Shown: positions 35,471 to 44,244, counted from the first letter of the stretch. The stretch: 64,000 bases of DNA from CAVQBL01 sp963710715 (GCA_963710715.1 CAVQBL010000013.1:186001-250000), one strand, 5' to 3'. Notes: a model not told the origin generated them from the letters alone. Numbers and translations are program-made.

Positions 35471-35648
35471 ACTTTATGTTGAGCCCCCAAACCCCAATTT
35501 AGTTTTCTTCTCATCGTTAATGTTGTAATGCATTTGTAGTATCCCTTCCACGTTTTCTCATTGCGTTTTTCAAAATGTTTTTTTTTCAGCACACCAAAAT
35601 TAGCTTTTATTCATTATTCATTAAATTTAATTAACAAAGGAGATTGTT

Positions 35649-35822
35649 ATGAAAATATCAGTTAATAAAACCACGGATCATCGTAGTTTACTTGTTTCTT
35701 ACTTGCCACAACGTGATGTTATGCAAACTGCGATGATATTACCTGGGGCAGCATGCAGTTTTGGTTGTTGTTGCTCTTCATGCGGCGCTATTTCTAAGCC
35801 AAGTGAGTTATCAGGTAATTAA
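35649..35822 (+). CDS. TOMM precursor peptide, streptolysin S-like
   Basis: A 57-residue ribosomal peptide behind a strong AAAGGAGA at good spacing. The leader runs MKISVNKTTDHRSLLVSYLP to about residue 34, ending ILPGAA, and the core begins CSFGCCCSSCGAIS, then KPSELSGN. Of the 14 core residues, five are Cys and four Ser, the residues that YcaO systems turn into thiazoles and oxazoles. The Pro-Gly before a Cys-rich core resembles SagA of streptolysin S. It is first in an operon with SagB-, SagC- and SagD-like genes. Leader cleavage near PGAA is inferred. Confidence 0.9.
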   Translation: MKISVNKTTDHRSLLVSYLPQRDVMQTAMILPGAACSFGCCCSSCGAISKPSELSGN

Positions 35823-35837
35823 TTTTTTTGGCTAGAA

Positions 35838-35868
35838 CAAGAGGGCACAATCCATGCCTGCCCTCTTG
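35838..35868 (+). terminator. Attenuator-like hairpin between precursor and modification genes
   Basis: CAAGAGGGCA (35838-35847) pairs perfectly with TGCCCTCTTG (35859-35868) around an 11-base loop, 15 bases after the precursor stop. Only a weak T/C tract follows, so read-through is expected. It would give more precursor than enzyme mRNA, as described between sagA and sagB in streptococci. Confidence 0.75.
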
Positions 35869-35902
35869 TCTCTATCCATTAAAGAATTTGGAGTGTTTAT
35901 CT

Positions 35903-36823
35903 ATGGAATCAAAACAGTCTATACGTCCAGAATTACTTAACGCTGCTGCTTATTTAAATAATTACAGTCCATTTATTCCTTGGTCACAGAGTATTGGGTG
36001 TAAGACTAACATGCTTAAGCATTCTGAGCGCTATCGTTCATCACTGTTAGCGGAGGAATTTTTATTAAATTCTTATTATACGCGTGGTGATCGTGAGACA
36101 GATCTTTCAGTGGAGTTATTTTATGATGAGGCGAGTATTGCTATACAAGCGTTGCATCATCATCGCGATTATTCACATTTACCCAAAATAATTTTACCGG
36201 ATGGAGTTGCGCTCGATATCAAATTGGGTGAAGCAATTTTACGTAGGCGAAGCGTACGCCAGTTTACGGGCGATGCAATTACTCTAGATTATTTAGCAAC
36301 TGTTGCGCGTGCAGCATGTGGAGTTTCAGGTACAGCAATGGCTAGATTGCGTCAAGGCGATGAGTTGAAATTAAATTTTTGTACTGTTAGCAGTGCTGGG
36401 CATCTCTATCCTATAGAAATATATTTCGCGGTGCTCAATGTAAAAGATTTGGATAAAGGTGTTTATCTTTACTCTTCTCGCGATGATGCTTTATTCAAGG
36501 TTGGTGATCACCATTTGTTAACAGAAATATTTTCTTCGTTTTCTGTTAATGAAGAATATTCTGCTCATCTCAGGGCAAATTACATGTGTTTATTTGCGGC
36601 TCATCCGTGGAAAACAATGTGTAAGTATGGCAATCGTGGATTGCGTTTTGCGTTGCAAGAAATAGGTGCGGTGACGCAAAACATTCATCTTGCGAATGTT
36701 TGCCTTGGTTTGGGAAGTATTGATTGGGGAGGTTATTTTGAAAACGAAGTGAATAAGGCTATGGGTTTTGATGGTGTTAATCAATCCGTATTGCACATTC
36801 TGTTTGCGGGTATTGTAGGTTAA
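35903..36823 (+). CDS. SagB-type FMN-dependent azoline dehydrogenase
   Basis: A 306-residue nitroreductase-fold oxidase that would turn azolines in the precursor into azoles. The start at MESKQSIRPELLNAA is chosen because GGAG lies upstream; the frame extends 25 codons further, but those fall on the attenuator hairpin. Family marks are EAILRRRSVRQFTGDAITLDYL (residues ~111-131, flavin phosphate), CTVSSAGHLYPIEIYF (~160-175) and GLGSIDWGGYFENEVNKAMG. The short N-terminal ~100 residues are typical of SagB/McbC relatives. Second gene of the TOMM operon. Confidence 0.93.
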   Translation: MESKQSIRPELLNAAAYLNNYSPFIPWSQSIGCKTNMLKHSERYRSSLLAEEFLLNSYYTRGDRETDLSVELFYDEASIAIQALHHHRDYSHLPKIILPDGVALDIKLGEAILRRRSVRQFTGDAITLDYLATVARAACGVSGTAMARLRQGDELKLNFCTVSSAGHLYPIEIYFAVLNVKDLDKGVYLYSSRDDALFKVGDHHLLTEIFSSFSVNEEYSAHLRANYMCLFAAHPWKTMCKYGNRGLRFALQEIGAVTQNIHLANVCLGLGSIDWGGYFENEVNKAMGFDGVNQSVLHILFAGIVG

Positions 36824-36838
36824 AAAGTGAGGAAGAAC

Positions 36839-37876
36839 ATGAAACAATCTAATTTGAGAATTAAACGTCATTTTTCAATTATTCCACATTCTCTACAACA
36901 AGTAGAGTTACGTAGTGGCGTATGGAATCCAACTTCTTATGTAATTGATGACGAATCAAAAACAGGTAAATTAGGCAATATTTTAAAAGATTTAGATGGT
37001 AATTTTACAACGCAAGAGATAGCAAAAAAACATAATATTCCTCGCGCGGAAGTGGAAGGGGTGATGGATCACTTGCAGCAACTCAATGTATTAGAAAAGA
37101 CGAGTGCATCGGTTCTGGATTATTATGCTGAAGAAATGGTAGCGCAACAAAATACAGATAATGCAGATATCAAGAAAAATATTTTAATTATAGGTGATGC
37201 AAAGTTAAGCTATGAAATTCAACGTGTTTTATCAAACACTAAAAATAATGTAGATACTATACCTCTTGATGATCCTATTATTTCTAAATTGAAAGAAAAC
37301 GATCAGTGGCTTTTTAATGGATTGCAATTACAGGAAATGGTAGATGATTATACATGGTGGAAGGATTATTTTGTCGTATTGGCATTGACTTATAATGATC
37401 CTATTTTAGCGATGCGTATCAATCAAATCAATTTTGCACTGGGTATTGAATGGATGATGGGCACGATTGATGGACCATTTTTATTTATAGGTCCTGCATT
37501 TATTTCAAAATCGGGTCCTTGTTATTATTGTTTAGAAAAACGTGTCACGATGAATTTGCGAGAATATGCAAGTTATCAGCGTTATAAAAATACTATTTTA
37601 TCAGGTCACGCACATGCAATTTTTTCACAAACGATTAGCCCAGTTATAGCAAATTTGTTAGCAGCTCATTTATCAATGGAAATATTAAATTATCAGGTTA
37701 CCAAAACGTGTTTTACAAAAGGTAAAGTGCTTTCCATTTATCTGCCAACGATGGAAATTTGTTTCAATGAAGTATTACGTTTGTCAGGTTGTCACGTATG
37801 TGGATCAGTTGCTCATCGTGATGATCAACAACTTTATTTTGACTATCAAACGTTGTTGGAGAACACATCATGCTAA
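36839..37876 (+). CDS. TOMM cyclodehydratase partner, E1-like/ThiF-related (SagC-like)
   Basis: A 345-residue protein that binds the leader peptide and presents the core to YcaO. The ATG has AGGAAG upstream; a GTG 12 bases earlier is less likely. The N-terminal ~95 residues form a winged-helix-like peptide-recognition element (QVELRSGVWNPTSYVIDD and TTQEIAKKHNIPRAEVEG). The middle resembles the ThiF/E1 fold without its ATP site. Two zinc-knuckle pairs are present: C228/C231 in SGPCYYCLEKR and C318/C321 in SGCHVCGS. It overlaps the YcaO gene by 7 bases, as expected for a tightly coupled pair. Confidence 0.9.
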   Translation: MKQSNLRIKRHFSIIPHSLQQVELRSGVWNPTSYVIDDESKTGKLGNILKDLDGNFTTQEIAKKHNIPRAEVEGVMDHLQQLNVLEKTSASVLDYYAEEMVAQQNTDNADIKKNILIIGDAKLSYEIQRVLSNTKNNVDTIPLDDPIISKLKENDQWLFNGLQLQEMVDDYTWWKDYFVVLALTYNDPILAMRINQINFALGIEWMMGTIDGPFLFIGPAFISKSGPCYYCLEKRVTMNLREYASYQRYKNTILSGHAHAIFSQTISPVIANLLAAHLSMEILNYQVTKTCFTKGKVLSIYLPTMEICFNEVLRLSGCHVCGSVAHRDDQQLYFDYQTLLENTSC

Positions 37877-39225
37877 ATCTTGCGATTCATGCTCATGCGT
37901 ATCAATTGTCACAAGGCGCGGATAATTTGTTAAAGCGTATGTTGAGTCCTCTTTGTGGTTTAGTGCAAGAGATAGGATTTGTGCGCCGTTCGAGTCGTGA
38001 ACCAAAAATTATCGCAACCGGATCGGATCTTACAGGGGCACATGTATTGCTAGGGAAGCCTAATCCTGGGCGCGGTGCATATCACATTGGTGCCAATGGT
38101 ATTCATTTCAATGAGGCAATTATTAAAACTCTAGGAGAATCTATTGAGCGATATTCTCAATTAGTTGCGGAAGTATCTCTGCGTTTTACGGGAGAATTTT
38201 TACCGCATAGTGAGATGATTAAGAATAATAAGCACATTGTTTTGCCACAAAATTATCTTAATTTGTTTAGCGAGGAACAATATAGCCGTGCTGGATTTCC
38301 ATTTGAACTCTATGCAGATCAACCTTTGACATGGATAAAGTTATTAGAGTTGGGTGGTTACAAACATTTATGGGTGCCGGCACAATTAATATTTGTTGGA
38401 TATCAAGTTAAGCGTGCAGAGGCAGAACCTTGGCTATCTGTCGCGGTGACAACGGGAACTGCTGCGCATACCGATAAAACCAAGGCATTAATTAACGCTA
38501 TTCTCGAATTAATCCAAATTGATTCAGCAGTGGGGCATTGGTATTCATCACGTTGTGCGACCCGAATACATTTTGATAGTCGAACTCAGTTGCTCGAGAA
38601 AACGCTATTGCAACAAGGAAATTTTAATCATGAAAATTATGGCTTTTATTGGTTGGAAAATCCTGATCTTGCTGGATTTAGTGTGGCATGCGTTTATCGT
38701 GACTCGCAAAAAGTGATACCACATGTAGCGATTGGTCTGGGAGCGGATATGTGTTTAACAACGGCCATGTATAAAGCATACCTAGAAGCAGTGGGTGTGA
38801 TTGGATTGTCGCGCATGGTGGTTTTTCAGAATAATTTTTTAGAAAAAAATAGTGATAAGAGTAACAATGATTTTTATGATTTGGACACCAATGTGGGCCA
38901 TTATGCTCTTGGTAATGATTTTTCGCTCATCCAAGAAAAATTTCCTCAAGATAAAAAGATTTCTGCTTCTGATTTGCCGCCAGATACGGCGAATAATGAT
39001 GCTCAGCAACTGCAAGTGTTAGTGCAAAGCTTTAAAAAAACGCATAAAGGATTATTTTTTTGTGATTTAACTTGCAGAGAAGCGAGTGATTTAGGATTTG
39101 TGGCTCCGCGTGTATGGTCGCCGGATACGTTGAGCTTATGTTTGCCATGCGCGCCTTGGTTAAAACATCCACGTTTTCAAGCTTATGGAGGAGTGGCGTA
39201 TGAATTTCCTCACCCTTACCCCTGA
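37870..39225 (+). CDS. YcaO-domain azoline cyclodehydratase (SagD-like)
   Basis: A 451-residue ATP-dependent cyclodehydratase that phosphorylates backbone amides next to Cys/Ser and closes azoline rings. ATP/Mg-binding motifs are visible: KTLGESIERYSQ (E90...E93-R94), INAILELIQIDS and KAYLEAVGVIGLSR. The C-terminus YEFPHPYP is the proline-rich end that is needed for catalysis in this family. Start and end overlap its neighbours (7 and 26 bases), so the genes are translationally linked. It is a stand-alone YcaO rather than a fused one, which is the Sag-type arrangement. Confidence 0.95.
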   Translation: MLNLAIHAHAYQLSQGADNLLKRMLSPLCGLVQEIGFVRRSSREPKIIATGSDLTGAHVLLGKPNPGRGAYHIGANGIHFNEAIIKTLGESIERYSQLVAEVSLRFTGEFLPHSEMIKNNKHIVLPQNYLNLFSEEQYSRAGFPFELYADQPLTWIKLLELGGYKHLWVPAQLIFVGYQVKRAEAEPWLSVAVTTGTAAHTDKTKALINAILELIQIDSAVGHWYSSRCATRIHFDSRTQLLEKTLLQQGNFNHENYGFYWLENPDLAGFSVACVYRDSQKVIPHVAIGLGADMCLTTAMYKAYLEAVGVIGLSRMVVFQNNFLEKNSDKSNNDFYDLDTNVGHYALGNDFSLIQEKFPQDKKISASDLPPDTANNDAQQLQVLVQSFKKTHKGLFFCDLTCREASDLGFVAPRVWSPDTLSLCLPCAPWLKHPRFQAYGGVAYEFPHPYP

Positions 39226-40015
39226 TGTCCAGTTTTACTGTCATGCTGTTTTGATTATGTGGTGTTTAGGCAGCTCAGGAATTGCAACGCACATTTATAT
39301 TCGCTGGTTTGCAAACAGTAGAATTAGCTCGCAATCCATGCAATGTATAGTGAAAGGATTCATCTGTATTACTGCAAGTATGCTGATTCCGATTGGCGCG
39401 TTATTTTCTGCACCTATCTGGTTACAAATCTTAAGTGTTCCCATAGGATTTATCATGGGTCGTATGGTTGTCGCATTGGAATTATTTATTAATCGTTATA
39501 CGTATCGTAAGAAATCTGTCATGTTTTTGAAAAAAAGTTCCGTTGATTCATTTTATATCTCGCATGCGGGTCCGAAAGGAAAAATGGCTTCTCTGTCGTC
39601 AAATATTATCCAAAATAAATCAAACTTAAAGCAATTACATGATCAAGGTATTGCCAATGAATCCAATATGAGAAGTTTTTCTCTATTAGCAATTATATTA
39701 ATTGCTATTTTCGAAGAAATTATTTTTAGAGGTTTTTTAATTCAGTATTGTTTTTCATTATCCAAACCTTGGGTTGCCATTTCCATGATAACGACGGTTG
39801 TTATCTTTGGGGTTTCTCACGCGGGATTAGGTGTTTATCAAATGATAACAAAAACAGGATTGGGTGCGATTTGCTTGGGCGCTGTGTTGATTTTTCATAG
39901 TGTTTTGCCTGCAATTATTATCCATGCTGTTTTAAATTGGGCAGCGTACCAGCAAATAAAAAATCGTGCTGTTGTGAAAAGCGTAGGGGCGCACCCGCGT
40001 GTGCGCCCTGTTTAA
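39200..40015 (+). CDS. CPBP intramembrane protease 1 (SagE-like)
   Basis: A 271-residue membrane glutamic protease of the CAAX/ABI (CPBP) family, the type proposed to remove the leader or give immunity in Sag-like clusters. The start at MNFLTLTPD is favoured by GGAGGAG upstream. Motifs are FEEIIFRGF (E172, E173, R177), FGVSHAGLG (H207) and IIHAVLNWAAY. Four or more hydrophobic segments are seen. The last ~10 codons (GAHPRVRPV) fall inside a palindromic repeat that begins near 39983, so the original C-terminus was altered by repeat insertion. Confidence 0.9.
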   Translation: MNFLTLTPDVQFYCHAVLIMWCLGSSGIATHIYIRWFANSRISSQSMQCIVKGFICITASMLIPIGALFSAPIWLQILSVPIGFIMGRMVVALELFINRYTYRKKSVMFLKKSSVDSFYISHAGPKGKMASLSSNIIQNKSNLKQLHDQGIANESNMRSFSLLAIILIAIFEEIIFRGFLIQYCFSLSKPWVAISMITTVVIFGVSHAGLGVYQMITKTGLGAICLGAVLIFHSVLPAIIIHAVLNWAAYQQIKNRAVVKSVGAHPRVRPV

Positions 40016-40075
40016 CAGGGCAGACACCCCTCCCGGCATGTTCTTAGCCGGGATCTGAGCACGCTGGGACAAGCT
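39983..40075. repeat. Palindromic repeat overlapping the end of CPBP protease 1
   Basis: Nested hairpins: GGGCGCAC/GTGCGCCC (39987-40008), CCCTGTT/AACAGGG (around 40010) and CCCGGC/GCCGGG (near 40032-40055), after GTAGGGGC. This GC-rich module differs in base composition from the flanking AT-rich genes and is unrelated to the CGTCATTGCGAG family. Confidence 0.7.
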
Positions 40076-40113
40076 GCTGTCTGTTATTACACAATATTAA
40101 TCGAAATAAATAA

Positions 40114-40860
40114 ATGGAAACAAAAATGACACTGATTTATCAAATTTTACTAAGCGCAATAATGATTGTTATATTTTATCATTACACAAAATTATTTATT
40201 TTTAACGTCGCGCTTAAAATTGCATATTACTTACAATTAACTTGTCGCTATCCACTGGAAGTGGCAAAAGGAGTTGTTGAGCTCCCACTCGTTGTCATCG
40301 CGCATCTTATCTTTAGTTTGTTGCTCATTTTTATGTTTTCAATTCCATTAGATAAGATTGGATTGTTTCATTTGGAATCCTATTTTTTAATTCCATTAGG
40401 ATTTTTGCTAGGGATTGGAATGATGGGATTTTCTTCTTTGTTATGCAGAGCAGTGATAGAAATTCTCCGCCATTTCCCTGGATTTCCATCTGAGGTAAAA
40501 GATTGGTTGGTGATGGCGCGCAGTGGTTGGTTACGTCATCATTTGCATACGATTGATGTTCTGTTCGTTCCGTTGGCAGTTATTGTGACCTTGGGACAAG
40601 TCTGCGGTGAGGAAATTGTTTTTCGTGGTGTCATGATGAATTACTTTTTATCTTATGGACCGTGGATTGCAGTTTTTATTTCTACTTTGCTGTTTTCGTT
40701 TATGCAAATTTTTCATATGCCAAGCTTGCTGAGTGCGATTTTTTCTGTGACAGGTGCAACAATCATTGGAGTAATAAGCAGCATTATGTATCTCAATGTT
40801 CCTAGTTTAATACCCTTAATTATCGTGCATCTTACATTTTTTATTATTGCTGTTTTATAA
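40114..40860 (+). CDS. CPBP intramembrane protease 2
   Basis: A 248-residue polytopic CPBP-family protein. The glutamate motif is GEEIVFRGVMMNYFL, the first His region is FSFMQIFHMPSL and the last helix has IIVHLTFFII. It starts METKMTLIYQILL with no strong ribosome-binding site. It is not closely similar to protease 1, so it is a diverged paralogue rather than a recent duplicate. One of the pair may process the leader and the other protect the producer; which does which cannot be told. Confidence 0.88.
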   Translation: METKMTLIYQILLSAIMIVIFYHYTKLFIFNVALKIAYYLQLTCRYPLEVAKGVVELPLVVIAHLIFSLLLIFMFSIPLDKIGLFHLESYFLIPLGFLLGIGMMGFSSLLCRAVIEILRHFPGFPSEVKDWLVMARSGWLRHHLHTIDVLFVPLAVIVTLGQVCGEEIVFRGVMMNYFLSYGPWIAVFISTLLFSFMQIFHMPSLLSAIFSVTGATIIGVISSIMYLNVPSLIPLIIVHLTFFIIAVL

Positions 40861-40870
40861 GGAGAAAAGT

Positions 40871-41917
40871 ATGCGTTTTGGGCTATCGTTTTTACCGGAT
40901 GTGTCTCCAGCGGAGAAATCATCCCAGGATTATTTTGCAGAGGCATTCGCTTTATGCGATATCGCTGAGCAAGGTGAGTTGGATTATGTCAAAATGACAG
41001 AACATTATTTACATCCGTATGGTGGTTATTGTCCTAGTCCCTTGGCATTTTTGTCAGCGGTTGCTGCAAGAACAAAAAATATTCGCTTAATGACAGGATG
41101 TATATTGCCAGTATTCCACCATCCTATTCAAATTGCAGCAGAAACCGCGATGCTAGATGCAATCAGTCATGGCCGATTGGATGTTGGCTTTGCTCGTGCC
41201 TATTTGCCATACGAGTTTCAAGCGTTTGAAATTGATATGGATGAAAGCCGAGAACGCTATATTGAAACAATACAAGCAGTAAAAAAGCTTTGGACGCAGC
41301 AGAATGTGAGTGTCAATACAAAATTTTTCTCGTTTGAGCATGCGAATAGTTTGCCACGACCAGTGCAAAATCCGCATCCACCTATTTGGTCAGCAGCAGT
41401 CAATTCCAGGCAAAGTTTTTCATGGATAGGAGAACAGGGGTTTGGATTATTAATGACTCCGCCACCAGGACCGATTGCAGCCATTGGAGAAAAGATTGCA
41501 CTTTATCGCGAAACCTTTCTTGAAAATCATGGTAACACAGATTACAAACCCTGTGTTGCTCTCAGTTTGCCAATTTGTATTGATGAATCGGCTGACAAAG
41601 CTATTCGTTTGAGCGATCTATATTTACAGCGTTATTTAGATGTATGGGCTTCCGCTGCGGATGCGTGGGATACAAAACATTCCACAGATTATCCGGGTTA
41701 TACAGGATTGTCGCAAGTGTTGCGCGCTAATTCACCAGAAAAAATGCGTAATAACTTGCAAGCGTTAGTGGGTAACCCAGCTAAAATTATTGCAGACATT
41801 CAAACAATCAGTTCATTCATTAATATTGATATTCTATTGTTGCAAATCGATTATGGTGGACAACCATTTGATGTGGCTAGGAATACGCTTAATTTATTTA
41901 TTGAGGAAGTGAAATGA
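40871..41917 (+). CDS. Luciferase-like (LLM class) flavin-dependent monooxygenase
   Basis: A 348-residue F420/FMN-type TIM-barrel monooxygenase of the bacterial luciferase family. AAGGAGA precedes MRFGLSFLPDVSPAEK. Marks are DYVKMTEHYLHPYGGYCPSP, IRLMTGCILPVFHHPIQIAAETAMLDAISHGRLDVGFARAY and PHPPIWSAAVNSRQSFSWIGEQG. In TOMM clusters such enzymes are suspected tailoring oxidases, but no target is known here. It overlaps the exporter gene by 4 bases. Confidence 0.9.
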   Translation: MRFGLSFLPDVSPAEKSSQDYFAEAFALCDIAEQGELDYVKMTEHYLHPYGGYCPSPLAFLSAVAARTKNIRLMTGCILPVFHHPIQIAAETAMLDAISHGRLDVGFARAYLPYEFQAFEIDMDESRERYIETIQAVKKLWTQQNVSVNTKFFSFEHANSLPRPVQNPHPPIWSAAVNSRQSFSWIGEQGFGLLMTPPPGPIAAIGEKIALYRETFLENHGNTDYKPCVALSLPICIDESADKAIRLSDLYLQRYLDVWASAADAWDTKHSTDYPGYTGLSQVLRANSPEKMRNNLQALVGNPAKIIADIQTISSFINIDILLLQIDYGGQPFDVARNTLNLFIEEVK

Positions 41918-43300
41918 TAAAAACACTCAAATCAAGCATAAAAATCACCCAACTTGCCGTGCCCATTATCTTAATGAATGCAGTGAGTTCATTCGGTGGA
42001 TTTATTGCAATGAATTTCATGGGCAAATTAGGACAAGTTGAGTTAGCAGCAGGTGCGCTTATTTATAGTATTTACGGATTGGTGTTTTCATTAGCTTTTG
42101 CATTTTTGCTACCCATTAGCATTTTTGTTGGCAAAGAATATGCCGCAAAAACAATACATAATATTGGATTCATTGTACGTGATGGTTTAGTGGTTGCTAC
42201 TGCATTTGGCATGTTTTCTTTTATCATATTAATGAATTTATCTCCGTTGCTAGTTTATTGTGGGCAATCTCCTGTACTGATCAAAATTACGGTGAAATAT
42301 TTTAATGTTGCGATATTCAGTATACTGCCTTTAATGTGGTCACTGGTTTTTAATCAATTTTATTTTGGGATTGCAAGGCCACATGTTGTCTTGATGATTT
42401 CAATTTTGAATTTACCCATTACTATTTTTATGAATTACATATTTATTTTTGGGAAATTTGGGTTGCCAGCGTATGGTGTTGCAGGGTCTGCTTTTGCAAG
42501 TATTATTGGAGCGTGGGTTAATTTATTTTTATTAATAATTTTTTCACTGTTAAAAAAAGAAATACGAAATTTTTTATCAAACGTAATAAAGTTCGGAGCT
42601 AGTCATTTTATTTTAAAATTATTTAATCTAGGTTGGCCGATTGCGGTGCAGAGAGGGAGCGGAAATCGCTGCATTTACTGTGCTGACTTTTATTATCGGT
42701 AAGCTGCCTAATGCGGTTATCGCTCTGTCTGCACAGCAAATTGTTTTGCAGTATACCCTATTTGTTGTTCTCATTTCTTTTGGGTTAGCGCAATCCGTTG
42801 GCATTTTGGTGAGCCAATCGCATGGTAAAAATGATTTTGACTCCGTTCGAATAAATAGTAATGCGGCAGTAGTAACAGGGACGTTTTTTATGTGTATCAT
42901 TTTACTTTTATTTAGCCTGTTGCCAAACCAGTTGATTGCGTTTTTTATCAATATTCATGCTAAGAATAATATTGAAATTTTAAAGCTTGCGAGTACATTG
43001 TTATACATTGCCGGCATTACACAAATTTTTGATTCTATACGTAACATTGCAGCAGGTGCTTTGCGTGGGTTGTCTGATGCTCATATACCTATGTTGATTA
43101 ATGTGTTTTGTTGCTGGGTTGTTGGTATTCCACTTGCTTATGTTTTTGCTTTTTATTTTGAATGGGGTGTTGTTGGCGTTGCAACAGGTTTCGCAATTGG
43201 AATTGTAATAGGTGCTCTAGCGATTTTTGCGCGATTTCATCGTTTGTTGAATAGTCAAAACTCTGTCCATGCTAATATTGCCAAGAGTTATCAAAGATGA
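41914..43300 (+). pseudogene. MATE family exporter, one frameshift
   Basis: A multidrug/toxin extrusion-type carrier, the presumed exporter of the modified peptide. The first half (MIKTLKSSIKITQLAVPIILMNA to LGWPIAVQRG) and second half (GAEIAAFTVLTFIIG to the stop) join perfectly if one G is removed from GAGGGAG near 42654. As written, the first frame ends at 42702. Together the pieces give about 460 residues with 12 helices, full length for MATE. No other bases are disturbed, so this is either a very recent mutation or a base-calling error. Streptococcal sag operons use an ABC exporter instead. Confidence 0.85.
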
Positions 43301-43821
43301 AAGGCTTTTCGCTGCTTGAATTACTCTTCACACTTTCAATCGTTGCGATTATATTAACTTTAACAATTCCATCGCAAAAAATTTTTCTTTCTCAATCGCA
43401 AAGTGAAGTGATGAGCTCGCAATTATTGCGAGCCATTAATTTGACTCGCAGCGAAGCGATGCAGCGTGGGGAAAGTACAGTTCTATGCAGTAGCATGGAT
43501 AAAAAAATTTGCTCAAGCACTTGGCAAAATGATTATGTGATATTTTCGCATGACAAAAAAGTGTTGTATTCCTTTCATAAGATAAAAGAAGGCATTTTGC
43601 ATTGGCGCGCATTTCCGCGCAACATCGAATATGTGGAGTTTCTGCCATCAGGATTGTCGCATGCTGAGAATGGTACTTTTTGGTATTGTCCGAAAAAAGC
43701 TAAGAATCCTGTTTGGGCAATTGTAATGAACCAATCTGGACGTATACGTATTGTTTATCCAGACCCGAACGGTAAGATTTATGGCGATAAAAAAGAACTG
43801 TTGCGTTGTTTAGGGTTGTAA
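43297..43821 (+). CDS. Minor pseudopilin, GspH/FimT family
   Basis: A 174-residue type IV pilus minor pilin. The prepilin peptidase site is MKGFSLLELLFTLSIVAIILTLTIP (cut after KG, Phe +1, Glu +5). The globular part has RAINLTRSEAMQRGESTVLCSS, a standard FimT/GspH signature, and C-terminal LLRCLGL. It overlaps the MATE stop as ATGA, so it may be translated as the last gene of the TOMM operon although its role is unrelated. A major-type pilin gene is at 47740. Confidence 0.9.
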   Translation: MKGFSLLELLFTLSIVAIILTLTIPSQKIFLSQSQSEVMSSQLLRAINLTRSEAMQRGESTVLCSSMDKKICSSTWQNDYVIFSHDKKVLYSFHKIKEGILHWRAFPRNIEYVEFLPSGLSHAENGTFWYCPKKAKNPVWAIVMNQSGRIRIVYPDPNGKIYGDKKELLRCLGL

Positions 43822-43854
43822 TTATGGCACTCGGTGCTATAATAGGGAGGAGTA

Positions 43855-44244
43855 ATGAGAATTTTTAAAACACGGATTTTTACCAAGTGGGCACGGAAAG
43901 TACATTTATCAGATGGGTTACTCAATCAAGCAGTTATGGAAATGGAACGAGGTTTGATTGATGCAAATTTAGGTGGTGGAGTTTACAAAAAACGAATTGC
44001 ATTATCTGGGCGTGGGAAACGTAGCGGAGCACGAAGTATCATTGCTTATAAGATGGGAAAAAAAGCATTTTTTATCTTTGGCTTTGCTAAAAATGAAAAA
44101 GAAAATTTAACAGCAGAAGAGTTAGAAATAGTGAAAGTATTTGCCAGCGAGTCATTAAATTACAGTGATGAACAACTCCATAAGCTAATTAAAGATAGTG
44201 AATTAATTGAGGTGAGCTATGAAAAAGAAATCCAGATTAACTGA
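43855..44244 (+). CDS. RelE/HigB-2-like toxin
   Basis: A 129-residue toxin of the RelE superfamily, HigB-2/DUF1044 type: MRIFKTRIFTKWARKVHLSDGLL, then GGGVYKKRIALSGRGKRSGARSI and KKAFFIFGFAKNEKENLTAEELE. GGGAGGAG precedes the ATG. It probably cleaves mRNA on the ribosome. It overlaps the antitoxin gene by 26 bases. Confidence 0.92.
   Translation: MRIFKTRIFTKWARKVHLSDGLLNQAVMEMERGLIDANLGGGVYKKRIALSGRGKRSGARSIIAYKMGKKAFFIFGFAKNEKENLTAEELEIVKVFASESLNYSDEQLHKLIKDSELIEVSYEKEIQIN

Noticed and set aside
35194..35592. Minus-strand frame of 132 codons across the TOMM promoter region
   Set aside because: It has no ribosome-binding site, reads unusual composition (many Lys, Trp, His), overlaps the end of hicB and covers the palindrome promoter.
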